Of a stretch of 64,000 nucleotides of DNA, positions 10,353 through 21,068 are shown in pieces; positions within the stretch are counted from its first letter, which is position 1; the number at the start of each line of letters is the position of its first letter. A program made the translations under genes and the position numbers. Source of the DNA: Agarophyton chilense (lineage: Eukaryota > Rhodophyta > Florideophyceae > Gracilariales > Gracilariaceae); assembly GCA_030374765.1 (NCBI GenBank), contig JARGXX010000116.1, positions 496,001-560,000 on the forward strand, given 5' to 3'. The notes below the pieces were generated by a model. It worked only from the letters and a program-made list of their open reading frames with translations, made no database searches and was not told the DNA's origin.

Positions 10353-11681
10353 CTAGGGGTTGAAGTAGATGAAATCCGCCGCTAGCGCGGTATTCCTCCG
10401 GAATCCGAGGCCAGACCCGCGACGCAGTTGAATGCGTTGGGAGTTCTCCAGCGGGACCTCATCGCACTGGACCCCCTCCACAAAGTCGAGGAGGCCCAGC
10501 ATCTCTTCTTCGTTCGCCTCGCCCCCGAGGGGGATACGCATGTCCAAACGGCGGATCGCAGCCCGCACACGCGGTGGCACGTACCACAATCGGTATTGGT
10601 CGTACGCCTCAGCGAGGATAAAAGCCGCAGTGCGGACGGCCCATTCGCTTACCACGACGGACCACCATCCCGACTGGGGATCGTTCAAGAACGACGACCC
10701 TACATAGGTGAAGACTGGGGGCAGCTCAATGAAGCAACCCCAGCACGCCTCCAAGGAGGACCACCTGTCTGGGAGACTGACGTACCGACCACGTCGGTGA
10801 GCAGGCGCGATGCGCTCAATCTCCGTGTTCTGGTACGGTACGAAATACCCGGTCCGGGCCCGCCAACGCCGCTCATCGCGGATGAAGTTCTGAAGGAAGT
10901 TCGAGCGCGACTGCCGCGGTTGGTAGCGGAACTCTGCCCGAAGAATCGGTCGTCCCCAGCAAAGGGCTTCTTGCCGAGCGATCGGTGTGCCCCTCCAAGC
11001 AAGGGTTTCCAATCCGTTAACACGGTCACAGTACGACATTTCCCCGCGAGTGCGGTAAAGGTGGACGTCGAATTCGACCTCTGGCGGTATCGGGAACTCG
11101 AAAGGCGCCCGATGGTGCCTGAGATAAGCGATCCACACAAGCGCGGCCTGAGCCTCCGCAGAGGATTCACCGCGTCGGCGGAGTGTGTGGTGTACCGGGA
11201 TGGCGATACGATTGCGCCAATCCCAGGACATGGTCACCACGCCGGGCAGGTCGCCCGGGAGCATCTCCGAATTATCGGTGTAGGACTGGATCAAATCCTC
11301 GTCGCGGACAGCCAATGGGTGAAACCAAGGGGCATACCGCAACATCGCGGAGCCATGCCGAGTTCTCGGATTTGCACCCACAAGGGCGTCGTAGGTCGGC
11401 CACTGCGGTGGGTCCGCCTGTCCGCGATAGCGGGCGCCAATACGGCGGTCTTCGTACGCGAGGTTGGTAACATCCCCAGGGTGGGGCGCGGACCGGGAGC
11501 CGGTAGAATCGCCAAGGGCGGGAGTCGCGGATGTGTTATGACGGTCGGGGTTGGACATGGTGCGTGTTGGTGTGCTGTGGTTGGAATCGGATACGAAGAG
11601 CTTCCGTGGGATCCTTGGTGAAGGTGTGTTGGTTTCCGGAGACCCGGTGTCGGACGCGCTCTTATCATGACGAGTTGCCAT
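10353..11681 (-). CDS. Antisense gene between pol and the 3' LTR of element 1
   Basis: This is a 442-codon open frame opposite to gag-pol, starting at the ATG at 11681, about 50 bp from the 3' LTR; a TTG codon upstream extends the frame to 11717. The first 90 residues are Ser/Thr/Pro/Asn rich and probably disordered. From about residue 110 to 410 the sequence is globular, rich in Trp, Tyr and Arg, with hydrophobic patches but no clear membrane helix. No known domain is recognised. Three blocks recur in the matching antisense region of element 2: a GS..RYAPWF block, an LPGDL....SW block and a RRGRYVSLP..W...EA block with PY.N just before it. Conservative V/I, S/T and D/E replacements between elements favour this strand over the sense frame that mirrors it. 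The 3' LTR could supply an antisense promoter. Confidence 0.7.
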   Translation of the reverse strand: MATRHDKSASDTGSPETNTPSPRIPRKLFVSDSNHSTPTRTMSNPDRHNTSATPALGDSTGSRSAPHPGDVTNLAYEDRRIGARYRGQADPPQWPTYDALVGANPRTRHGSAMLRYAPWFHPLAVRDEDLIQSYTDNSEMLPGDLPGVVTMSWDWRNRIAIPVHHTLRRRGESSAEAQAALVWIAYLRHHRAPFEFPIPPEVEFDVHLYRTRGEMSYCDRVNGLETLAWRGTPIARQEALCWGRPILRAEFRYQPRQSRSNFLQNFIRDERRWRARTGYFVPYQNTEIERIAPAHRRGRYVSLPDRWSSLEACWGCFIELPPVFTYVGSSFLNDPQSGWWSVVVSEWAVRTAAFILAEAYDQYRLWYVPPRVRAAIRRLDMRIPLGGEANEEEMLGLLDFVEGVQCDEVPLENSQRIQLRRGSGLGFRRNTALAADFIYFNP

Positions 11682-11715
11682 GCCGACTTCCTCTTCGAGG
11701 TGTTCGCCCTGTCTC

Positions 11716-11729
11716 AAGGGGGGGGGAAA
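11716..11729 (+). other. Polypurine tract of element 1
   Basis: aagggggggggaaa ends exactly at the first base of the 3' LTR. This is the standard position of the plus-strand primer for reverse transcription in LTR elements. Confidence 0.9.
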
Positions 11730-12593
11730 TGAAGAGCAACGTCCTCCAGGGAGGTTTTTGGGGACTTAAGCTTTTTCCGGAGCCTCCGGCGTGCAACCTC
11801 GTTATGAGTAGGAGTAATCCGTTTTCACGGCGATAGCCGGAACGCCGGTGATGCACCGGCGGGACCGGGTGCCATACGCGTGGCTGCAGCGCCCGCGCGA
11901 CACGTGGCCGCCAGATTGGCCCCTTTGTTAGACGGACATTTAGCTATTTAGGATAGACTTTATTGATTCTATTCTACGGTGACTACAGTACTTAGGCCGC
12001 CGGCCTCTCGGCCGCCGGTCCAGTAAAGTCTCCGCAACAATGGTGATCTTGGTCTTCCAGATCTTGGCTCTGGGTCGAACCGCCTGCGCGGATATACAAC
12101 TCCTTACGGAGGGATTTCCCGTGGTGCACGGCTTCCCAACCCCCTTGGACGTTCAAGCAGCCTTCGTGTGTTGGGTATTTATTCCCACTTTCGTGGTTCC
12201 GCCCGTGTATACGGTTTGCTACACCCGGCAGTGCCGGCTATTCCCGAGTCCCCTCTTGCGACTCGTGGTCAACCTCGCCCTCTTGCCTCCGTTCCCATTT
12301 TCCTTCCCTTTTCCTCCCCTCCATTGGGCAGTTCCCGCTCTTGCGGCTGGCACAGACACCTGTCGTGCTCGCCACTCTCGTGGGTTTTGCCTCCTCAGAG
12401 GATACGCAAGCACCGCTTCAGCGGATATTCTCGGCTTCTTTCAGCCTCCCTGCGCCCGTCGCGACGGTTTGGCTCCGGCTTACACCCGGCATTGCGCGCC
12501 GATCCCTGGGAGGGCTCTACCGCGCGGGTTACCTTGTGAGAGGAAGATCCGGACGTCTTCGTAGGTTTTCCCCCTTGGGGGCATTGTCCTACA
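11730..12593 (+). repeat. 3' LTR of element 1
   Basis: This 864-bp copy has the same TGAAG start and CCTACA end as the 5' LTR and is collinear throughout. It is followed by atttc, matching the 5 bases before the 5' LTR. Confidence 0.95.
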
Positions 12594-13033
12594 ATTTCCT
12601 TTTAACTGCTTCTGAAGGAAATATTTTGTAGGAAAAGGAAGAAGTTTACTAAGCTTTCATAATGTTTTGAGCCTCCTTACTCATAGAACGCTTGACTACA
12701 ACGGTAATTAAATTTGTGTTTTCTATTCTTACTTAGTGGTTTGGGTGTCCGTTTGTATTAGTTTCTGTTAAGAACAAATCATTTGTTTTCAATTTGTGAC
12801 CGTTTTCTTATCCCATGATACTGTAGCTCATGGAATTGTTTGATTTGCCAAATTCATAAAGGGACCGAGAAAATAGAAATAAGCGGGGGTGTGCTATTAA
12901 AGTTTCGGCCAATGTAGAACAGATTATTTTATTGATCGTTGTACTGAAAAGTTCTTTGAGCAATAAGACCAAAAACATGATAAAAGCTTTGTCAACGTCT
13001 CTTTTTCCCTAAAAACCTTCTAATTCAGCAGCA
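12594..13033. other. AT-rich flank between element 1 and the Tc1 remnant
   Basis: AT-rich DNA without a recognisable gene. It begins with the target duplication of element 1 and leads into the Tc1/mariner remnant, so part of it may be that transposon's upstream region. No terminal inverted repeat was identified. Confidence 0.5.
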
Positions 13034-13306
13034 ATGGGAAGGAAAACGTGTCTGACTACCGGGGAAAAGGTTGCAATTGAAGCACTTTTTAAAGAGAATA
13101 AGTTTTCCAATAAAACTGCCAAGCAGACTGGTCGAAAACGTTAAGTTGTCGCAGCATATTTTCGAAACAAAAAGGATTAATGGAAAGAAATTTGATACCA
13201 AAAATATTTGTAAGTTATCCAAAAAAGCAAATCGTCTCGTTCTACGCAAAGCAGCAAAAGAACGGCATTCATGTCGTATCGTGGCAGAAGGTCTGACCTT
13301 TGAGGT
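13034..13306 (+). pseudogene. Tc1/mariner-type transposase, N-terminal remnant
   Basis: The ATG at 13034 opens 36 codons that read like the first helix-turn-helix of Tc1/mariner transposases (LTTGEKVAIEALFKENKFS, then a KTAKQTGRKR block). A stop follows at 13142. Homology continues one frame over with INGKKFDTK, then a KLSKKANRLVLRKAAKE block, matching the family's second DNA-binding region (pattern G.K...GR..LS.R..R.I.R). The catalytic DDE/DDD part is absent because element 2's LTR begins at about 13307. It is a dead, truncated DNA transposon. Family assignment rests on pattern only. Confidence 0.55.
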
Positions 13307-13905
13307 TGTCAGTATACTACACTGACCTTGTAGGTGATGGATGCGAGGGATAATCGGCCATGCAGCTCCGGGCGAGCTACCATCTAGGTGTGGTCAGCCA
13401 CGAGTAGTGTTGACATGTACCTTCTGGTTGAGTAATTTTTAGTACCTGTAATTGTAATTATATCTATTTGAGTACAGTAGTAGAGTGGCCACCTGGCACT
13501 GTAGCCAGTGCTGGCTAGGTCTCTAACACTAGGTCAGAGACCGTGCCTTGCTGGCACCTGCCGGGTGATCTGGAGAGTGCAGTCCACTGCATATAGGGAA
13601 CTGCACCTCCCCCATCCTTATCTAATAAAGACAGGCACCACTTGGGTCACGACTATACCTTTTGGTTCATCGTTTCTCAACTACCACACAGGCTTTATCG
13701 CGCGTCGACGCCTACCATCGTTCACATACAAGGTATAGGCTAGTTGCCCCGCCATTTGCCCCTGCTGGTTTTCACGGTGCCCTGTTACCATCGAGTTTTA
13801 CTACGTCTACCTGCTAAGGTTGAGTGTCAACACGCTCCCTACGATTGAGCGCCACTACGCTCCCAAGACAAGACAGTAGCATACCCCAGAGGTGATTGTA
13901 CGACA
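13307..13905 (+). repeat. Probable 5' LTR of element 2
   Basis: The right edge is set by analogy: GACA at 13905 is followed by 7 bases and then the ctcccgactta primer site, exactly the spacing seen in element 1. The left edge is placed at TGTC (13307), which would give TGTC...GACA inverted ends and a length of 599 bp. The repeat contains an AT-rich part at about 13430-13475. No second copy exists in the window, so the left edge is inferred. Confidence 0.6.
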
Positions 13906-13912
13906 TTTTGGT

Positions 13913-13926
13913 CTCCCGACTTAGAA
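13913..13926 (+). other. Primer-binding site of element 2
   Basis: ctcccgacttagaa is identical to the core of the element 1 site and sits at the same 7-base distance from the LTR end. Conservation between such diverged elements supports it as the real primer site. Confidence 0.6.
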
Positions 13927-14052
13927 AGTATTTTTAGGTTTCGTCGTACCTTCACGGTTCACAAGAGATTCTGAGAAGGATTGGACGCTGCTACACCTAT
14001 TTGGTTTCAGGAAATCCCGCAAAGCAATACAGGATACCACTATTGGTTACAA

Positions 14053-16263
14053 ATGGAACGACCTAAAAGGAATACGCGTGGTGCGAGCGCCCCGCCAAGC
14101 CATAAAGGTCTTAAAGGAGCCCCATCGACTCAACCGATTCTGGAAAACCCCGAGGAACTGCTCCGGCACCCTCGGGACAAAACTGGAAAGGTACATGGTC
14201 CGCCGCCTATGGCAACGGATCCTCAAAGGGAATTAGCAATTGGGGTTGCAGCGGAGAAGCTATGGTCTCGGCTTGAAGAGCGAGCGAAATCGCTCGTCAC
14301 CCTCGCGGTAGAGGATGCATTAACCGTAAAGGAGAAGTCGGATACCCGGATGGTTCCGCTTTCAATGGACGTCGATGCATTTACCCGTAATGTTGTTGAC
14401 CTAGCGGGTCAAGAGCTATCGGACAGGATACCTGAAATGGGGAAAAAGTATCTCTTTACAGATACTAGGGAGCATGTTTACCGCGCTGCGCAGGACCTTT
14501 GGGTTTCGGAGGGATTCGCAGAATCCCGACCTACACCGGTGAACATCGCAAAGCGCATACCACAATGGTTCCGAATGGGTCATTCCACCCATTCCAAACA
14601 CTTACCTACTGATAGTGAGTATTTACAAGATTCAAGGCAGATTCAAGAGGTCCCGGGGAAGGTAGATTCTCAAGACATTTACCTGCCACCAATTACTGGT
14701 TTCGTTCAAAAGGATACCCATGGAGGTGGTCTTAAGGACGATTCGTCTGACTCGTTGGATGAGCGACGAAGAAACCGAAAAGGGAAGAAGCGGAGGACGA
14801 AGAGGGGAAAGAATCGAGAGGATGATTCAGACCCCGAGTCGTGAGACTCCAGTTCCGATACGAGTTCATCGTCGGATGATGACCGTAAAGGTAAGAAGAA
14901 GAAAAAACCGAACAGGTCGACGAAGAAGACGTCGAAAAAGAACCGAAAGGGTAAAAATCGATACAATGAGTCGCCCGACTTTGAGTCGGGCATCAAAATG
15001 GACCTGCAGGTGCCCCAACCGTTGAACGATATGTTCACCAAAGCGGTTGACTACAGGACTTATCGGTTGATCAACAAGTCTTATGAACACACCCAAGAGG
15101 TTGCTCAGAAGATTACTAAGCACCACCAGAGGCTCAGCTTCCAAATCGGTGAAACAACCTTCACAGGTACGGATCCTCTTGCGGTGATTGAGTGTCTACA
15201 GAAGTTCAAGCTTGCATGTGACCAAAATGGTTTTTTCGAGCGCGCTTCTATGTGGCTATTTCAGTTTTACCTGAGAGGACAAGCATACTACTTGCCGCAG
15301 GGTAGGCTCCGCGGCAATACCTTAGCGATGGATGAGGATGGCACAAAGAGGTTGGAGTCATACCCAGAAATAGTCAATTTCCTTCTGGAAACATACGCAA
15401 CCGATGAGGTTATCCGAGAGGCTTATTCGGAAGTCCTCGCCTACCATCAAAGTTCTGGGCAAACCGAATCGGAGTTTTTGCTCGCGCTGTGGAATCTGGT
15501 AACCTGCTGTGGTAATTTTTTCACTATCTCTAGGTTAAAGTCGATATTTGCCGAAAATGTCGACAAAGCGATCCGTTCCCAGGTACGCAATTACATGACC
15601 ACTAACCGAAAGGTAGACTACAATGGGCTGGCTCGATACTCCCAGGGCCTTGGAGATACCCTTCGGCTGGGAAAGAGACCAGCCATGCCTCCAACCTCGA
15701 AGGATAAACCGACAAGGTCGGTCTTGGAAATTGAAGATACCACAACCTCAGAGGGTAGCTCGCACATCAAAGTACCTAGAGGGACCGCTATCCACTTGGT
15801 AGCGACCCAGGGGCAGTTCTCCAAACCTTCCACGGAAGGAAATTGGTCGTCAACGCGTACACCAAACTCGGTACAATCGCCGCCAAGTCCGATGAGCTCG
15901 CAGAGGATGCAGGGAGCGAGCTCCCATAACTCGCCACCCACATCCTACGCCACTGCTCCTACCAACCAGGTTTCGAAGCCCCGCTCAATGGTACCGCGAG
16001 ACCCTCAAACTAGAGGCCTCGTTTGCTGGTTTTGTCTCGCGACAGACCATTTGGCAAACAATTGCGCTAACTTACCTCCAGGGATGAGAGACCAGTTGAT
16101 TCAGGCTCGCATGCAGAATCACCAACGCCTCTATGGGTCTTCAACGCAAGCACCAAATAGGTTCCAACCTCGTACACCGGTACAGATCAATACCATCGAG
16201 GAAACACCAAACTTGGACTCAACCCCTCCCGTACAAGAGGAAAACACCGAACGGTTGGCGTAA
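14053..16263 (+). pseudogene. gag region of element 2
   Basis: The tract runs from the ATG at 14053 (a MERPKRN start), through a highly charged lysine/arginine- and acidic/serine-rich stretch (about 14720-14990), into a capsid-like region (about 15000-15700). A CX2CX4HX4C zinc knuckle (CWFCLATDHLANNC) lies near 16025-16066. It corresponds in position to the element 1 gag. Fossil, interrupted. Confidence 0.8.
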
Positions 16264-16310
16264 TGGCCGAACCCAACCTGTAATCGGAAGGCCAATCGAT
16301 ACCCAGAACC

Positions 16311-19300
16311 TTGAAGGTGAAAGAGAACACGTCACAACCAGGTCCGGTTTGTCATATGAAGTACAACAACTATAAAGTACGTGCTTCAATGTGTTTCTCC
16401 GATCACCTTGCGGTTCCGGTCACCTGTATGTTGGGTACGGGGGCCGGCCCAAACGTCCTGAACTCCAGCGTCATACCTGAGGTGGTACTTCGGAACTTGA
16501 GCCGACCACCCGACAACAACCCGCTGGTGGATGCCAATGAGCGCCCATCAAACCTTCGAGGTGTGCTCACCACTGTGGTGCAGCTCGGACACCTCAAGGT
16601 AAGACTGCAATTCTTTGTTGTCGACCGTTTACCAACAGACTGCCTACTAGGTACGAACTTCATCGAGAGACATGTCAAAGCAATCCTTCCTGGTTCCCAT
16701 ACCGTCGCCATACATCACGGGGGACGAATTACCATTTTAGGTAATACGGAAACCAAACGGGGATTCATCAAACCGAAGACGAGGATATCCACCGAAACGG
16801 TCTCCAACAAAGTGCGCATTACCAAACAGGTTGTTATCCCGCCAATGCACCAAATATTGGTACCGGTGTCGTGTGCGACCACAGGGCTGGTCATACTACA
16901 AAACTATCCGAGGTTAGTACATCGACACCTCACCTTGATGGCCAACGGGATTGTCGAAAACATCCCAAATCAACCCTTTAAGGTGGGTCTCAGTAACTTC
17001 AGCAGTCACGACGTGAGGTTTCCGAAAAATACCAACGTTGGCATCGCACTACCGGCACCACAAGGGGTCTCCACCGTAGCTCACACTAATCTCAGCGAGG
17101 TCGCCTTCGATGAGGAAGGGAGGTGCGCAAATGGGTCCACAACCACAAAGGTATCGATAAAAACCAACTTGGAAGCAAAGCTAACCGATAAGGCATCGGT
17201 AGACAAAGAAAAGGAACCTGACCCTGAGAGGCAATGGCAAGATACAGTCCAGATCGGTGAACACAACGGCGAACTTCGGGGCCGTATTCTCGACCTTTTG
17301 GAGGAGTTTGAAACCCTGTGGTCAGGCCATCTGGGCCAAATCAAGGCCACACAGCATCGCATCGAGTTCCTCCCTGACTCAAAGCCGATTTATCAGCAAT
17401 CATACCGTGCAGATTCGAATGAGAGAGAAGGAGAACTCAAAGAAGTGGAGCGAATGCTCCAAGAAGGTGTAATTGCACCAGCCAACTCAGATTGGGCTAG
17501 TCCCTTGGTTCTGTTTCAGAAGAAAGGGGATAACCGTATGAGGTTCTATGTAGACTACAGAAGGCTCAATAGCGTGACGATCAGGGATTCGTACCCGATA
17601 CCTAGAATGGATGAGTGCATCAACTCCATGGGAGATGCGCAGATATTTACCTCGTTGGATGCCAATTGTGGTTCTTGGCAGGTAACTGTAGGTGAGGAGG
17701 ATCGACACAAAACGACCTTCACGTGCCATGCATGTTTTTTTCGCTTCACACGGATGCCTTTCGGGTTGCGCAATGCTCCATTCACCTTTCAAAGGGGGCT
17801 GGACATCATCGTTTCGAAGGTTAAATGGACAGCTGCCTTGGTATACATCGATGATGTAATCATCTATTACAGATCTGTAGAAGAGCATTTTGCTCATGTA
17901 CGCACCGTACTAACCCTCCTAGCTGAGGCGGGGGTGACGCTGAAGCTACGCAAATGCGTCTTCTTTACCAGAACGATTGAATACCTGGGCCACATCATAG
18001 GCCCTGGTACCATAGAGGTTGCGCCGAGCAACATTAGAGCCATACAGGAGTTCAAGTTGCCGCGATCCCAGACAGACGTACGATCCTTTATAGGTTTATG
18101 TAACGTCTATCGTCGCTTCGTGAAGGGATTCGCGAAAATAGCGGCTCCCCTCAACAAAAGGCTCCAGAAAGGTGAACCTGAACGGTTTGAGAATCTATCA
18201 AACGACGAAATGGATACCTTTGAGGAATTGAAACTAGCGCTGTTGTCGCCGCCAATCCTAGCCTAACCGAAAACAGGTCTACCGTACACGCTGGATACAG
18301 ATGCATCCCATGCCCAAATTGGTTGTTGTCTCATGCAGGAGCAGCACAACGGAGACAAATTACCTTTAGTGTACTGGAGCCGCGCTATGAATGAGGCGGA
18401 GCAGAACTACACGGTAACCGAGAAGAAATGTCTAGCAGTAGTGTGGAGCATGTTGATGCTCCATGCCTACCTTTATGCTGAGCGCTTTGAGTTGCGCACG
18501 GACCACGACGCCCTGAGGTGGATCCTCGGACTCGCAGATGCGTCTGGTAGACTTGCCCGTTGGATGTTAAGACTGTCGGAGTTTGAATACGACGTACAGT
18601 ACCGTCCAGGTATCAAGCACAGCATATCTGATGCTTTGTCACGCTTAAACACCTCAGGGTTAGAGACAAAACCTGTGGACAATGATATCCCTTGCTTTTT
18701 GGTGTCATCAAACCAAAATGGTAGCGGCGAACACCTAGAAGGATGTTGGGACTTCCCTGAAGAAGGTGCCTTGCGGAACACCGACATGGCCACGCAGATA
18801 CTGACCCTAGAGGAAACGAAATGTATTAAACATTGAGGCAACAGTTCTATTGGCCTCATATGGTCCATGATGTCTATTGCTTTGAAGGCAATGCGAATCT
18901 TGTGTTCGTCCCCGCGGTGGTATTCGAAAGCATCGAAAGTATCTCAAGCTGTTTCCAGCAGTGGGTCCACTGGAGTTTGCTGCGATAGACCTTCTAGGAC
19001 AACTTCCCAAGACCAAGAATGGGTATCAGCACATTCTATTGATCACCAACAGGTTCTCGAAGCGCACGAAAGCGATACATTTAAAGGAGACGAAGTCAAC
19101 CACGCTGGCGATCGCGTTACTCAACAATTGGGTCTACCCTTATGGTGCACCACTGTACCTACTTACCGATAATGGTTCAAATCTGGCATCGAAGTTCTTC
19201 GAAGCAGTCTGTAACCTCTTGGGTATCAAGCACTATTTCACTACTGCCTACCACCCGCAGACGAACGGACAGGTCGAGCGCTTTAACCACACATTGGTAT

Positions 19301-20306
19301 CAAGGCTACGACACAATACGGAAGAGCACCAAACTGGGTGGGATGAACTGGTGCAACCGCTCACCTACTCCTTTAACCTTCAGGTACACCGGTCAACGCA
19401 GACCACTCCCTTTGATTTGGTTCTTTCGCGACACCCCCCAGGTATTGTAGTGCAGGGAGATCATACCACGAGCACTGCAGCTGGTTCCCTGAACCCTGCC
19501 CAGGTCAAGCGAAATACCCTTGTGAGGTTGAGGAGGGCTCTTAAACATGCAGCGAGCCGCCTTACTGCAGCCCAGAAGCGGTACAAGGCCGACTACGACC
19601 GTAGGGTAACCAAAGTGGTATCCGTATCTTCGAGACAATATGTCTACATAGACAACCCACCTTCAGGTAAAAGACCACGACGGGTTATGAAGCGTACGAT
19701 GAAGCTATTGATAGAGATATCAATTCGAAGCTTCTACCCAAATCAGTGGGACCTTATAAAGTATTGAACGCATCAGACCACACCGTTACGGTTGACCAAG
19801 ATGGAATACGGAATACAATATCAATTGAACGTATTACGGTAGCACCTGAAACGGTTCAACATCGCATTGAGGCAGGCACCTCAGCCCGAGAGCCCAGAGC
19901 GGTAGCTCTGCGCAGTCGACCCTCGGAGGACCCCACTCCAATTGAGGGGAATGATGAACTACAACGGGATGATCTGGATTACAACCCTCCAACAGGGACG
20001 GAAATGGAACCTCAAACGGTAACAGCGGGAGCTCCCGACCCGGCTCCCACACACGAAGCTCTCAACTCGGAACATATGAACCCTCGAGGTAGCGTTCCCC
20101 CGAAAGATCAGGACTAAACCTCAAAGGAATTTCCCGTTGGCCGTCTGGTGGGCCACATGCGAACCTACAATGGTCTGAAGTACACCGTTAGATGTTATGG
20201 CTGGGGCCCAGAAGGAGACACCCTCGAACCCCCAGCCGCAATACCCCCACCCTTCTGTATGAGGTATTGGCGCCGTCGCCAGGAGCCGATGCCTGCAGAC
20301 GGCTAA
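16311..20306 (+). pseudogene. pol region of element 2: protease, RT, RNase H, integrase, chromodomain
   Basis: Protease-like homology lies near 16430. The RT lies at about 17480-18000 with YIDDV near 17845. RNase H lies at about 18290-18650, starting TLDTDAS. The integrase core lies at about 18960-19320 with an LLTNRFSKRTKAIHL block, then LTDNGSN and the YHPQTNGQVERF motif. The last 170 bases (about 20130-20300) encode a chromodomain-like end with VRCYGWGPEGDTLEPP, comparable to the RTRWYGYGPEWDTPEP end of element 1. The linker between integrase and chromodomain is much shorter than in element 1. The tract has several interruptions. Confidence 0.85.
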
Positions 20307-21068
20307 CCTTAGACCTTCGTGGGGCTCAGGCCTAGGGAAGGGGGAGAGAAGACGTCGTTTTCCGCAGAAGGTGGACGCATATGCGTGTCAGATTAACTAC
20401 AAGGGAGGACACGAAAGAACAACCGAATGTAACAGTAGAAGAGACAAGAAGAGACAAAAGTTTACTTTAAGAAGTGTAGTATCCGCTCTAACGGAGAGAG
20501 CAGACACCTGCGACACCGTTCGGACTGGGGATGGGTCGCTTGCGGCGAAGGAAAACGGGTGGTAGAGCTACAACACCAGCGAGCTGGAAGTGGGGTGTAA
20601 GGCCACTACTCGCCAGCGAGGGTGAAAAGTGTAACTGTAAAACGTTGATGGGACGTAGGTATGGGAAGGCTCGTGAAGTGGTTGGGGGCTGGCTATCTAT
20701 TATAGCTCGTCCGGATCTCCGGTTAAGGAATCCTAAGCGAGGAACAGAATAGTCATGATGCCCATGTTGTCTCCTTTACTTGGAGTCGGCGCTCACCTCT
20801 GGTGCACTATATACTGTGTACCAGGGTGAGCGCCCAAATAAATATATAAATAATACCCAGTGGTCAGCCACTTAGCCAAACCACTGTATGGGTATGGTCC
20901 CTAATGGACGTCCAGCTACAAAGGGTAGTAAAACCAGCCACGTGGATCGCCACTACATGCGCCGTTGCAAGCCAGTCCACTCGTGGTACCACGTGTTCCA
21001 CTAATGTACCCTGCCTCCTGGCATCCTACGCGGTGTGCCGTTTCATATCACAAGTTTGATGCCATCAC
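20307..21068 (+). other. Spacer of element 2 with LTR-like AT-rich module
   Basis: No coding region is evident. At about 20757-20960 there is a GC segment, a gcactatatactgtg palindrome-like motif, an AT-rich run with plus-strand aataaa (20834), and a second GC segment. The order matches the 8800-9110 module of element 1. The position between sense pol and the antisense gene suggests a shared 3' processing zone for convergent transcripts. Confidence 0.4.

Larger units (their letters stand above)
9..12593 (+). mobile_element. Element 1: full-length Ty3/gypsy chromodomain LTR retrotransposon
   Basis: The element runs LTR, primer site, gag, protease, reverse transcriptase, RNase H, integrase, chromodomain, spacer, antisense gene, purine tract, LTR. 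The two LTRs are 864 bp each, begin TG and end CA, and are flanked by the same 5 bases (atttc at 4-8 and 12594-12598), the expected target-site duplication. Domain order (RT and RNase H before integrase) makes it Ty3/gypsy, and a C-terminal chromodomain makes it chromovirus-like. The element is unusually long, about 12.6 kb, because of a roughly 3.4 kb region after pol that includes a gene on the opposite strand. The LTRs differ at about two dozen positions by eye, near 3 percent, so it is the younger of the two elements. The sense coding region is a fossil with roughly half a dozen interruptions, some of which could be natural gag-pol frame changes. Confidence 0.95.

Noticed and set aside
10428-11621. 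A 397-codon plus-strand frame opposite the antisense gene of element 1
   Set aside because: It mirrors the antisense gene. Cross-element similarity with conservative replacements is seen in the minus-strand frame, which is also longer.
12040-12564. A 174-codon open frame within the LTR, also open in the solo LTR (22642-23166)
   Set aside because: The LTR copies are about 97 percent alike, so shared openness is not independent evidence. The sequence is pyrimidine-rich and low in complexity and resembles no protein.
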